Positions 1-8,500 of a stretch of DNA of 12,922 nt are shown one piece after another. The notes below the pieces were generated by a model that saw only the letters and a program-made list of their open reading frames with translations, did no database searches and was not told where the DNA came from. A program made the translations under genes and the position numbers. The stretch's first letter is position 1. Every line of letters starts with the position of its first letter. The stretch comes from Luteococcus sanguinis (GTDB lineage: Bacteria > Actinomycetota > Actinomycetes > Propionibacteriales > Propionibacteriaceae), in assembly GCF_039527675.1 (NCBI RefSeq), contig NZ_BAAAKI010000027.1:1-12922 (forward strand). Reading direction: 5' to 3'.

Positions 1-372
1 GCGGAGGCGGCAGAGGCCGCGTTTGAGGAGTTCGCCGAGAAGTGGGGCAAGGCCTACCCGGCCATGGTCAGGCTCTGGCGCAACGCCTGGACCGAGTTCG
101 TGCCCTTCCTGGACTACGACGTCGAGATCCGCAAGGTGTTGTGCTCGACGAACGCGATCGAGAGTCTCAATGCCAGGTTCCGTAGGGCGGTGAGGGCTCG
201 TGGGCACTTCCCGAACGAGCAGGCCGCGTTGAAGACGCTCTACCTGACCGTGAGATCGTTGGACCCCAAGGGCACCGGCCAGACCAGATGGGGCATGCGC
301 TGGAAGCCAGCGTTGAACGCGTTCGCCACCACCTTCGCTGACCGCATGCCCGCGGCCAGCACCACCCAGTAG
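1..372 (+). CDS. IS256-family (Mutator) transposase, C-terminal fragment
   Basis: The frame is open from base 1 to the TAG at 370-372, so the gene continues to the left of the window. The 123 visible residues include the family signature: an aromatic-rich W..F.PFLDYD stretch, EIRKVLCSTNAIESLN, then ARFRRAVR. In IS256 transposases the glutamate of the TNAIESLN block is taken to be the last acid of the DDE catalytic triad; this is family knowledge. The end (GMRWKPALNAFATTFADR) is also typical. The stop is six bases from the terminal repeat, the usual spacing for this compact family. The first two catalytic aspartates lie outside the window, so activity cannot be judged. No frameshift is visible in the part present. 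Confidence 0.9.
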   Translation, partial: AEAAEAAFEEFAEKWGKAYPAMVRLWRNAWTEFVPFLDYDVEIRKVLCSTNAIESLNARFRRAVRARGHFPNEQAALKTLYLTVRSLDPKGTGQTRWGMRWKPALNAFATTFADRMPAASTTQ

Positions 373-377
373 AACCC

Positions 378-406
378 GCCACTTACACCGTTAATCGGAC
401 ACTCCC
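378..406. repeat. Right terminal inverted repeat of the IS256-family element
   Basis: Reverse-complemented, this 29-bp segment matches 24 of 29 positions of 12859-12887. The inner 15 bases (AACGGTGTAAGTGGC) are identical, as are GGG and TGTCC near the outer end. Position just after the transposase stop supports the call. Confidence 0.85.
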
Positions 407-423
407 TCGGGACCGGGGTCCCC

Positions 424-2688
424 CTATGGCTTCTTGGCCGGGGGGACGCTGTGTCGTTCGAGGATGTTGTCTGCGGTTAGGTGGTTGGTCTGTAGTGCTT
501 TGGCCACGATGGTCGGGTTGGGCCATCCGTTGTGGGTGGCGATGGTGGCGGTGAAGGCTTGGACGTCGGTCTTGAGGGTGTCGAGGGTCTCGGGTGTGAT
601 GATGCGTGTTCTGGGGGGTGCGCTGGCGTCACGTTTCAGGATCGCGTCGCGGGCGATGAGGACGGGTAGGCAGTTGGTGGGGCCGCCCGCTTGGGTGTTC
701 CAATTCACGGATCCGGCGAGCTGGTCGATCTCGCTTTTGGTGATGGCGGTGTCTGGCCGGTCTGTTCCTGTTTTGAGTTCGATGACGGCATTGCTGGCGG
801 GTCCGAGCCCCCAGCAGCAGTCGGGTCCCCGGGATTCTTCCTTCTCTGGACGGCTGGCTTCCAATCCGAGGTGCAGTCCGAGGGCCTTCATGGCAGCCTC
901 GGCGGTTTCGGTGTTCTCGGGGCCGGTCCGGTAGGAGAGGTCGTCGAGGATCTGGTTGATGCCCAGTTGCAGGGCGGTGGGGTTGGGGTAGGTGGATTTC
1001 AGGAACTCGATGGCAGCGTGCGCTTGGCGCTGGTTGCCTCGCACGGGCCGCACCGGTAGGGCTTGGATGGGAAGCAGGACGTTGCTGTTGATCTTCTTGG
1101 CGGCACGCAGCGTGTCCTGGGCTGCGGTGGGCTCGAGATAGTGTTGGTACGCGGCGACCTCTTCCAGCCACCATCCCTTCTCCACGTCGTCCAGACCGTC
1201 GAGCGCGTCCCGCAGGATGGTCACGGCGCGGCTGGGGTCACCGGCCGCAGCCTGGTTCCACGCGTTCCGTCGCGCCTCGGCGACGGCCGACACGTGGCCG
1301 CCGACGTCGTAGGCGACACCGGCCGTGGCCTTGCGGCTCAGGCCTTGTAGCTCGGAGCGAGGCCGCAGGAACTGGTCCACTGCTTCTTCGACGGCGGCGA
1401 GTCCGTCGCCGGCGATCTGGCCGGCGACACGCTGACTGAACTCGATCTGCGCACGGGTCGCCGGGGAGAACAGGCGAAGGTCCTCGGGATCAACCAGTGA
1501 CAGGGCGAGCTGGTTGCCCATCAGCAGGACCGCGCAGAAGTCTTCCGCGTCACGGATCCCGCGACCCATGCCCTGCTCGATGCGTTGGATCTTGCGGACG
1601 CGCATGCTGTGGCTGCCCGCGAGGGCTCCGGCTTCTCGCCGCTCACCCGGATCCAGTGGGGTGGGGATCCCGTCAAGTACCAGGAGACGGCACGCTTTCC
1701 GGGGGAGATCAACCCCGTCGTACTTGTTGACCAGTACCACCAGTCCTTGGTGTTTGCCGGCGGCCAGCTTGTCGATGACGGGCTTCATGTCGTCGACGTG
1801 GAGCACGTGATCGGCGTAGGGCTCCCATGTGTAGGCTGCCGTGTCGCTGGGGACGAGCACGACGACGTTGACCGGCTTCGCACCGGTCGGGCTGGTTCCT
1901 TGGGAGAACTTCCGGACCATCGCGCGGATGGAGTCATCGATTACCTCGGGGTTCAACGCTGCGGGGGCCAGGATCAGGCGTGCGCCTAGGTCCGATGCCC
2001 GTTCCGGGGTGATCGGCTGGCGCACCGAGGACGGGTCGGCTCCTAGCTCGGTGACGAGGACACCGTCATCGGCGAGCGTGGCGGTCAGGTAGATTCGACG
2101 CTTCGCGAGGTGGAAAGCGGGGATCCGGTCGATCGGCGGACATGGGGTCCGCAGCTGCAGTTCACGGTCGGTGATGGTGGCGGTGGCCAGATGAGCATGA
2201 TCGGCCAGCAAGGGCCAGGGGAAGAACACCCGGGGGACAGCGTCGTCGTCCGCAGTTGCCTCGATCAGGCGTACGAGTTGTGCGCTCCTCGCCGCCCAGG
2301 ACCAGAAAGGAATCCGCAGCGGCGCGCAGCGGTCCCCAGCCAGCAGGGCGGCGCCGTGGCGGGGGCTCTGCCGCCGCAGCTCCTCTCCGAACAGGGCCAA
2401 GGCCCGCGCGTAGGTGGGATGGCTGGATGGGACACGTCGACGGTGAACTGCTTCCTCGCGGCCGCGAGCGCCGCGTGGGCGTCATCAACGATGACGGTTC
2501 TCACACGGACCGGCTCGGCGGCCCGGCCAGGCCGAAGACGGTGCGCCGTTGACCATCTTCTCGAAGGTGCACACCAGGATGGCGTTGCCTGCCCGGAACT
2601 GGTGGTTGCGGGGATTGTCGGTTACCGAGAGTCCCAGCTGGTCTGCCTCGTCCATCACCTGTTTGACCAGATAGGTGTCGGGGACCAG
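424..2688 (-). pseudogene. SF2 helicase with C-terminal PD-(D/E)XK-like nuclease domain, broken gene, main (3') part
   Basis: The minus-strand frame is open from 2427 to the stop at 426-424. A 658-residue reading from 2400 shows ATL motif III (YLTATLADD, residues 104-112), motif V (NKYDGVDLP, 225-233) and motif VI (QRIEQGMGRGIR, 272-283; bases 1552-1587), a pattern like XPD/DinG-type SF2 helicases. Further on come D527, E541-L-K543 (AVIELKTG) and Q560 (EIDQL), the order expected of a PD-(D/E)XK nuclease core. Upstream, three other frames carry the missing N-terminal parts: PDTYLVKQVMDEADQLGLSV then FEKMVNG (2570-2684), RTVFGLAGP (2518-2545) and RTVIVDDAHAAL (Walker B DDAH, 2475-2486). Each passage needs one inserted base to reach the next frame: near 2546, near 2516, and at the CCC run 2429-2431. 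An IS21 element cuts the gene at 2688. The function, ATP-driven DNA unwinding with cleavage, possibly phage defence, is inferred from domains. It is almost certainly inactive as it stands. Confidence 0.85.
2685..2688. repeat. Target-site duplication CCAG, left copy
   Basis: CCAG abuts the left end of the IS21 element and recurs at 5029-5032 just outside its right end. Four-base duplications fall within the 4-8 bp range known for IS21. A fifth base (A) also matches but belongs to the right terminal CA. Confidence 0.85.
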
Positions 2689-2736
2689 TGACGGCGCTCA
2701 CTGAAATTCCCCAGTTCTGCTCATCGAAATTCCCCA
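2689..2736. repeat. Left end of IS21 element: terminal repeat and two internal transposase-binding repeats
   Basis: The end comprises the 12-bp TGACGGCGCTCA, then TGAAATTCCCCA (from 2702) and CGAAATTCCCCA (from 2725), 23 bp apart. The first repeat starts 13 bp inside the tip, mirrored at the right end. Such paired repeats are where IstA is thought to bind. Confidence 0.85.
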
Positions 2737-2748
2737 CCCCGGGTCGCT

Positions 2749-2764
2749 CCGCCGCGTGAGGCGG
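2749..2764. other. Small hairpin between the IS21 left end and istA
   Basis: CCGCC at 2749-2753 pairs with GGCGG at 2760-2764 across a six-base loop. It lies upstream of istA. Several insertion sequences place stem-loops here to limit expression from outside transcription; that role is a guess for this short stem. Confidence 0.3.
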
Positions 2765-2845
2765 GCCTCCCTCGATGCTGGTGGTCTCTGACCACGCGCC
2801 AGCTCGAGAGAGGCCCTGTTCTTCATGCTTTCAGAGGAGGACGAC

Positions 2846-4153
2846 GTGGATATCCACGCGCTCAGACGGCAGGGGATGACGATCAGCGAGATCGCCCGCC
2901 GCACCGACCATGACCGCAAGACCATCCGGGCTTACCTGAACGGTGACCGTGTCCCCGGTCGGCGTGAACGCGCCGCGCCGGACTCGTTCGACGCGTTCGT
3001 CGATTACGCCGCTGCACGGCTGATCGAGGACCCGCACTTATGGGCGATGACGCTGCTCGATGAGCTGCGCCCGCTCGGCTACGAGGGCTCGTATCCGACG
3101 CTGACACGGCAGATCCGTGAGCGTGCGCTGCGGCCGGCGTGCACGGCCTGCGCGCATGTCACGGCGCGGCCGAACGCGATCATCGCGCATCCGCCCGGCG
3201 AGGAGACCCAGTTCGACTGGGTGGAGCTGCCTGACCCGCCCGTGTCGTGGGGGTTCCCTCATAAGAAGGCGTACGCTCTGGTCGGCTCGCTGGCCCACTC
3301 CGGTATCTGGCGGGGCGTGCTGTCCCCATCGACGGACCTGCCGCACCTGCTGGCCGCGATGACGACCCTGCTGGGGTTGCTGGGCGGGCTCACCCGGGAC
3401 TGGCGGTTCGACCGGATGAGCACGGTCCTCAAGCAGGGCACCAGCGATCTGACGCCGATGTTCGCCGCGTTCGCCAAGCACCACGCCGTGACGGTCATCG
3501 CGTGCCGGCCCCGGTCGGGGAACCGGAAGGGGGTGGTCGAGAAGAACAACCACACCGCCGCGCAACGCTGGTGGCGGACCGTCCCCGACGCACTGACCGC
3601 CGAGCAGGCGCAAGCCAGCTTCGAAGCGTTCGCCAGGAGGCAAGACAACCGGCCACGCCGGACCGAGACGGGTAAGACGACCGCGAAGGCGATGCTCGTC
3701 GCGGAACGGCTGCGGCCCCTGCCGCCGGTGGTGTTCCCCGTCGTGGTGACCGAGGAGCGCACCGCGACCCGGCAGGCGCTGATCGACTGGCGCGGGAACC
3801 GGTACTCCGTCCCGCCGGAGCTGGCCGCCGCGAAAGTGATCGTCCAGCAGCGGCACGGCGCGAACATCATCGATATCGCCACCGTCTCGGGCGCGGTCAT
3901 CGCCCGGCACCGGGTGGCCGAGCCCGGGCTCGGCGTCACGATCCGCGACACCGGGCACGTCACCGCCCTCGAAGCGATCGCGATGGCCTCCGCGCCACCC
4001 GGCCGCCCGCACCGCCGCAAGGAACGCATCCCGCCCGGGACCGCCGCGCTGCGCGCCGCCGCCGTGCTCACCGGCACCACCGAACAGCCCTCGACCGTGA
4101 TCAGCCTGGCCGCCTACGAGCAGGCCGCGAAGAACAGGAACACCCTCCGATGA
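2846..4153 (+). CDS. istA: IS21-family transposase IstA
   Basis: IstA is the DDE recombinase that cuts and joins IS21 ends. I place the start at GTG 2846, giving 435 residues, because AGAGGAGG at 2833-2840 sits five bases upstream. The in-frame ATG at 2825 lacks a ribosome site and would place that AGAGGAGG inside the gene. With this start, an N-terminal helix-turn-helix (GMTISEIARRT then RKTIRAYL) covers about residues 10-31. The catalytic acids are D124 (TQFDWVEL), D189 (WRFDRMST) and E232 (KGVVEKNN). The rest is the IS21-type C-terminal region, including WRGNRYSVP. The reading frame is uninterrupted, and its length is ordinary for an actinobacterial IstA. The stop overlaps the istB start (ATGA), implying translational coupling. 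Orientation is opposite to the helicase gene it interrupts. Confidence 0.95.
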   Translation: MDIHALRRQGMTISEIARRTDHDRKTIRAYLNGDRVPGRRERAAPDSFDAFVDYAAARLIEDPHLWAMTLLDELRPLGYEGSYPTLTRQIRERALRPACTACAHVTARPNAIIAHPPGEETQFDWVELPDPPVSWGFPHKKAYALVGSLAHSGIWRGVLSPSTDLPHLLAAMTTLLGLLGGLTRDWRFDRMSTVLKQGTSDLTPMFAAFAKHHAVTVIACRPRSGNRKGVVEKNNHTAAQRWWRTVPDALTAEQAQASFEAFARRQDNRPRRTETGKTTAKAMLVAERLRPLPPVVFPVVVTEERTATRQALIDWRGNRYSVPPELAAAKVIVQQRHGANIIDIATVSGAVIARHRVAEPGLGVTIRDTGHVTALEAIAMASAPPGRPHRRKERIPPGTAALRAAAVLTGTTEQPSTVISLAAYEQAAKNRNTLR

Positions 4154-4965
4154 CCACCACCGCCCCCACCTCGAACAGCGCCGCGTCCGTCTATCAGCAG
4201 CTGCGAGGCCACCTCACCGACCTGAAACTCGCCGACGCCGCCGACGCCCTCCCGAAGGTCCTCGACCAGGCGCAGGCCGAGGACTGGACCCTCACCCATA
4301 CCCTCGAGCACTTGCTGCGGATCGAGGTCACCGCGACCGAAGCCCGCCGACTCGCCGGCAGGTTCCGGTTCGCGAACCTCCCCACCGGCGCGACCCTCGA
4401 CGACTTCGATCTAGATTCCGCCAGCGGCATAGACCGTTCGCTGCTGCAGGAGCTCGGCACCTGCCGCTACATCGACACCGCCACCAACGTGCTCCTGATC
4501 GGACCGCCCGGCGTCGGGAAAACTCACATCGCGACCGGGCTCGGGCTCGCCGCCGTCAACGCCGGTTACCGGGTCTACTTCACCTCCGCCGCGGACCTCG
4601 CCGCCCGCTGCCACCGCGCCGCGATCGAGGGGAAATGGTCGACGATGATGCGGTTCTTCGCCGGACCCACGCTCCTCATCATCGACGAGCTTGGATACCT
4701 CCCGCTGCCCGGGGAAGCCGCGTCCGCCCTGTTCCAGGTCATCAACCAGCGCTACCTGAAGACCTCGATCGTGATCACCACGAACCGGCCCGTCGGCGCC
4801 TGGGGCGAGATCCTCGGCGACACCACCGTCGCCGCCGCGATGCTCGACCGGCTCCTGCACCGCTCCGTCGTGATCACCCTCGACGGAGCCTCGTACCGGC
4901 TCCGCAACCACCACGCCGCAGCCGACGAACTCCGCCGCGTCACCACCGGCACAAACCTGCGCTAA
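4150..4965 (+). CDS. istB: IS21-family helper ATPase IstB
   Basis: IstB is the DnaA/DnaC-like AAA+ ATPase that works with IstA in target selection and strand transfer. The 271 residues show Walker A GPPGVGKT at 118-125, Walker B LLIIDE at 175-180 followed by the family hallmark LGYLPL, and a sensor-like ITTNRP at about 209-214. The C-terminal MLDRLLHRSVVITLDGASYR block is standard for IstB. The N-terminal region (LRGHLTDLKLADAADAL) is the helical domain that precedes the ATPase core. ATG 4150 overlaps the istA TGA by four bases and has only a weak ribosome site, fitting coupled translation. Length and motifs are complete, with no sign of decay. Confidence 0.96.
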   Translation: MTTTAPTSNSAASVYQQLRGHLTDLKLADAADALPKVLDQAQAEDWTLTHTLEHLLRIEVTATEARRLAGRFRFANLPTGATLDDFDLDSASGIDRSLLQELGTCRYIDTATNVLLIGPPGVGKTHIATGLGLAAVNAGYRVYFTSAADLAARCHRAAIEGKWSTMMRFFAGPTLLIIDELGYLPLPGEAASALFQVINQRYLKTSIVITTNRPVGAWGEILGDTTVAAAMLDRLLHRSVVITLDGASYRLRNHHAAADELRRVTTGTNLR

Positions 4966-4980
4966 CCTACCCACGCGACC

Positions 4981-5028
4981 TGGGGAACTTCAACGAGCAA
5001 CTCTGGGGAAATTCGCTGAGCGCCGTCA
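4981..5028. repeat. Right end of IS21 element: internal repeats and terminal inverted repeat
   Basis: TGGGGAACTTC (from 4981) and TGGGGAAATTCG (5004-5015) lie 23 bp apart, followed by terminal TGAGCGCCGTCA (5017-5028). This mirrors the left end in both spacing and distance from the tip (13 bp). Confidence 0.85.
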
Positions 5029-5032
5029 CCAG
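5029..5032. repeat. Target-site duplication CCAG, right copy
   Basis: This is the partner of 2685-2688 immediately outside the right IS21 end. Confidence 0.85.
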
Positions 5033-5346
5033 GTACGCGGCGCGGCCCATGCCCTCGTTCAGGCTGGACTGGGCGGCCAGGAGTCCGCCACGGTCTTGCC
5101 TCCGCCGGTGTTCTGCCTGATCCCAAGATCGCGTTCAGTGCGCCGCGCGTACCAGGCCTTGAGGACCTGGTCTTGTTCCACGCGCAACCGGGGCCACGGA
5201 CGCGCGGTGAGGGCCGCGAAGATGTCGCGGGGCTCGATTCGTGGCCGGTCCTGGGCCTTGTGCAGTGCTTGCAGGTCGAGTGGCACGGAGAGCTCCCATC
5301 GCATCGTCGCCCAGTCACCGGCGGTGGCAGCAGTACGCAGGCCCAC
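5029..5346 (-). pseudogene. Helicase-nuclease gene, N-terminal (5') part cut off by IS21
   Basis: Minus-strand reading from GTG 5346 or, more likely, the in-frame ATG 5304 (MRWELSVPLDLQALHKAQ) reaches a Walker A loop, GIRQNTGGGKT (NTGGGKT at 5092-5112). The preceding PWPRLRVEQDQVL resembles the entry segment of SF2 helicases. One base is missing near 5087: restoring it gives KTV(A/V)GLLAAQSSLNEG, and the frame then runs GMGRAAYL to the IS21 junction at 5029. Joined to 2684 after removal of the IS and one CCAG, it continues as VPDTYLVKQVMDEAD. No good ribosome site is visible at either start. This fragment and 424-2688 are the two halves of one gene. Alone it could encode at most about 95 residues and no function is expected. 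Confidence 0.85.
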
Positions 5347-5384
5347 ACCGGAACTTGGTGGGGCATGTGGCGCGGTAGCGGCGG

Positions 5385-5413
5385 GTGTCAGGGGTGATGT
5401 TTGTCACTGTAAT
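5385..5413 (+). promoter_or_regulatory. Candidate promoter for the RHS gene
   Basis: GTGTCA (5385-5390, four of six to TTGACA) and TGTAAT (5408-5413, five of six to TATAAT) are separated by 17 bp. They lie in the gap between the divergent helicase start and the RHS start, about 84-120 bp upstream of the latter. This is consensus matching by eye only, in GC-rich DNA where such AT-rich hexamers are uncommon. Confidence 0.3.
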
Positions 5414-5532
5414 GGACGGATGTCCTAGTCGGGGGGTCGGGTGTTTGCTGGTGGCGGGTTTGGGGGCTGTGCAGGGACTGTGGGTTCTGCCACTCTGTGA
5501 GCGTTTCGTTCCTTCTCCCCCGAGGGTTGGCC

Positions 5533-8500
5533 GTGGTCTCGTCGGTTGCTGGTCGTGTTGGTGTGCGGTGTGTGGTTGGGGCGGTGTCGTTGGCGTTGGC
5601 GTGGGCGGGGTTGCCGCAGCGTGACGCGTGGGCGGAGGACCCGGCACCGGCCTCTCCGCCGGCGGCGAATGAGTTGTCGCGGGGCACGGATGGCCTGGTG
5701 GCGTTGGATGGGGTGGTGACGCGCCCGGATTGGGTGTCGGCGTCGGTGACGGCTCGGGCGTCGGGTGGTCCGGTGGAGGTGTTGTCGGAGCGGTCGGTGT
5801 CGCGTCGGGTGTTCGTGTTCTCGGATGGGCATGTGGAGGAGGAGGCCGCGGCGGGCCCGGTGCAGTTCGAGGCTGCGGCCACCAGCACGTCCCCGGCGCG
5901 GTGGCGTCGGGTGGACACGAAGTTGGTGGTGGATGGGTCGCGGGTGCGGCCGGCGGCGGTGCCGGGGGAGGTGTCGTTGTCGGGTGGTGGTTCGGAGCCG
6001 GTGGTGTCGATGACCGGCGCTGATGGTGTGGGCGCCGAGGTTGGCCTGGATGGTGTGGTGTTGCCCGAGCCGGTCCTGGACGGGTCGACGGCGACGTATG
6101 CCGATGTGGTGCCGGGGGTTGATGTGCGGGTGGAGGCCCGTCCGGCGGGGTTCGAGTTGGTGTGGCAGGTGACCTCGGCCCAGGGGGCTGCGGCGTTGGT
6201 GGCACGCTATGGCAGCAAGGGTGAGGTGGTGTTGCCGACCACGTTGGCGGTGACCGGCGCCGACGCGACTGCGACTGATGGTGGGGTGGCGTTGGTGGAT
6301 GGGTCGAGGAAGATCCGCTGGAAGCTGCACGCCCCGCTGGTGTGGGACGCGGCGGGCGCGAGGGTGCAGGGGCATGGCGCTCCGAAGGCGGCGAAGTTCC
6401 GGCTGGGAACCCGGTCCCAGGTCCCTGGTGTTGTCAAGGGGAAGAAGAAGTCGCGGGGGTCGTTGCAGGTGGTGACGGACGCGGCGTGGTTGACCGACCC
6501 GGCGCGGGTGTTCCCGGTGACGATCGACCCGACCTATGGGCAGGTGACCGGTAGCGCGGTGTTCGACACGTTCGTGCAGCAGGGGTACACGACTGACCAG
6601 TCCGGCTCGGCGGAGTTGAAGTTGGGCAACAACGGGTCGGGTCAGGTGGCCCGGTCGTTCCTGAACTATGACGGGGCGTTCTTCCACGGGAAGACGATCA
6701 TGTCGGCGTCGTTGAGCCTGGCGGAGTCGCATTCGTGGTCGTGCACGGCCGCAGCCTGGTCGGCCTGGGATGCGGGGGTCGCGTCGACGGCGACGCGGTG
6801 GACCGCGCAACCGACGATCGGTGCGAAGCGCGCGACCTCGACCGAGACCCGCGGGTATTCCTCGGCGTGCCCTGGTGGGCGGGTGTCGATCGACATGACC
6901 GCGCAGGCGAAGGCGTGGGCGGCTGGTTCGGCGGCGACGGTGGGGTTGATGCTCCGAGCGGATGACGAGATCTCTCCGACGGGGTGGAAGCGGTTCCACT
7001 CCGATGACAGCGCCTATCCGCCGATCATGACGTTGAGCTACAACCGGGCGCCGGGCACGCCGGCCTATCCGTCGGTCTCGAGTGCGGGGACGTACAACGG
7101 GGTGCTGTACACGTCGGCGAAGCGGCCGGTGTTCTCGATCACCCGGCCGAGCGACCCGGACGGGAATGGGACCACGATCGTGGTCGGGAAGTTCACCTCG
7201 GCCACCGCCGGGTCCCCGACGACGACCTGCCGGAGCACCGGTGGTGCGGCCGGCACGGTCGCGACGTGCAGCTTCACCACTGATTTGAACGAGAACGAGC
7301 GGGTCTGGCTGCGGTCGCAGGCGTTCGACGGGTCTGCTTACTCGGCGTGGTCCGCGCCGAGGGAACTGCGGGTGGCGACGCTCGCCCCGCCGACCCCGAC
7401 GATCTTGTGCCCGTCGGTGAACGGGTCGTGGGGGTCGGATGTGAAGGCTGCGGAGTCGTGCACGGCCACGTTCGAGGCCGCGTCCGGGGCGTCGTATGCG
7501 GCAGCGGTGTCGTACCGGTACACGATCGACGGCACCTCGTACGGGCCGGTGTCGATCACCCAACCGACCCCGACCACGAAGACCACGGTCACCTTGCCGA
7601 AGACGGTGGGTGGGAAGGCTGGTGGGCACAGCGTGACGGTGACCGCGACCGGTCCGTTGGGTAAGGCGTCGCCGACGGCGTCGTACTCGTTCGGGTACGG
7701 GGCGCCGTCGCTGCTGGCGCCGGTCGCGGACCAGACCACCACCGACACGGTGTCGGTCCGCGCCGCCGGCGCGCCGAAGGGCACCTCCACGGTCACGTCC
7801 GCGGTGCAGTGGCGGATGGCCGGCGGCACCGACGCCGCCTGGAAGGGTGTGCCGGCGAGCAACACGTTCACCACCACCGCCGGTTCCTCGACCACGGAGG
7901 TAAAGGGCCTGTTCGACACGACCAGCCTGATCGGCCAGACCGATGGGTCGGGGAAGGGTCCGAAGGAGCGGGTGCCGGCGGCGATCGAGGTGCGGGTGTG
8001 TTTCACCTACGGCTCGAACCCGGCGACCTGCACCGACAAGCGCCGGATCGTGCGGGTCCCGTCCGCGTTCGGGCAGGGTTTCCCCACCGCCGCCGCGGGG
8101 CCGGGGCAGGTGGCGCTGTGGACTGGTGAGCTGCAGGTCACCGAGACCGACGCCGAGCTGCCCGGCCCGACCGGCGGGATCAGCGTGTCCCGGACCCATT
8201 CCTCGTTCGCCGGGGACACCGACAAGCAGCCGTTCGGTCCGGGGTGGACCGCGAGCCTGGACGGCGGCGATGAGGGCCTGTCCGGCGCCACCTTGTATGA
8301 CAACACCCTGGTCGACGGCACCCTCGCGCTGGTGTCCGCGGAAGGCGACGTGCTCGTCTACGCCACCCCGACCCGCCGCTCGGTCACAGCCGCATCCTTG
8401 GCCGCTACGTATCGGCCGGTCGATGATGACACCGCCGCCAGCGGCATCACCTTGGCCGTGACCGGCACCACCACCGCGACCGTCACCTTGACCAATGAGG

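Larger units (their letters stand above)
1..406 (+). mobile_element. IS256-family insertion sequence, right-hand part (left part outside window)
   Basis: This is the 3' end of an IS256 (Mutator-type) element. It contains the last 123 codons of the transposase, then a terminal inverted repeat at 378-406. The repeat ends in GGGAGTGTCC when read from outside inwards on the minus strand. It matches the left-end repeat at the other edge of the window (12859-12887), so both edges carry the same or a closely related IS. The outer part of the element is outside the window, so its own target duplication cannot be tested. The bases just past the end (407-415) differ from those just before the right-hand copy (12850-12858), as expected for two separate insertions or for the inner flanks of a composite arrangement. 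Confidence 0.85.
2689..5028 (+). mobile_element. Complete IS21-family insertion sequence (2340 bp)
   Basis: Both ends are visible. The element starts with TGACGGCGCTCA at 2689 and ends with its exact inverse TGAGCGCCGTCA at 5017-5028, giving TG...CA termini. It is flanked by a CCAG duplication at 2685-2688 and 5029-5032. Inside are istA and istB, overlapping by four bases. Each end carries two copies of a TTCCCCA-type repeat 23 bp apart, the multiple end repeats typical of IS21. Deleting the element plus one CCAG restores codons TAC CTG GTC CCC GAC across the junction, in frame with the minus-strand helicase. That confirms the boundaries independently. Both genes and both ends are intact, so the copy may still be mobile and probably arrived recently. 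Confidence 0.95.

Noticed and set aside
409..422. Inverted repeat GGGACC-GG-GGTCCC just past the helicase stop, as a terminator.
   Set aside because: The loop would be only two bases and no T-run follows in the minus direction. It also abuts the IS256 end, so its position may be accidental.
2162..2691. Plus-strand frames overlapping the 5' part of the broken helicase.
   Set aside because: The minus strand carries recognisable helicase segments in successive frames; the plus-strand translations show no motif and continue across the IS21 boundary region without sense.
3038..4080. Long minus-strand frames opposite istA.
   Set aside because: These are antisense shadows of a well-identified transposase, with low-complexity G/R/P-rich translations.
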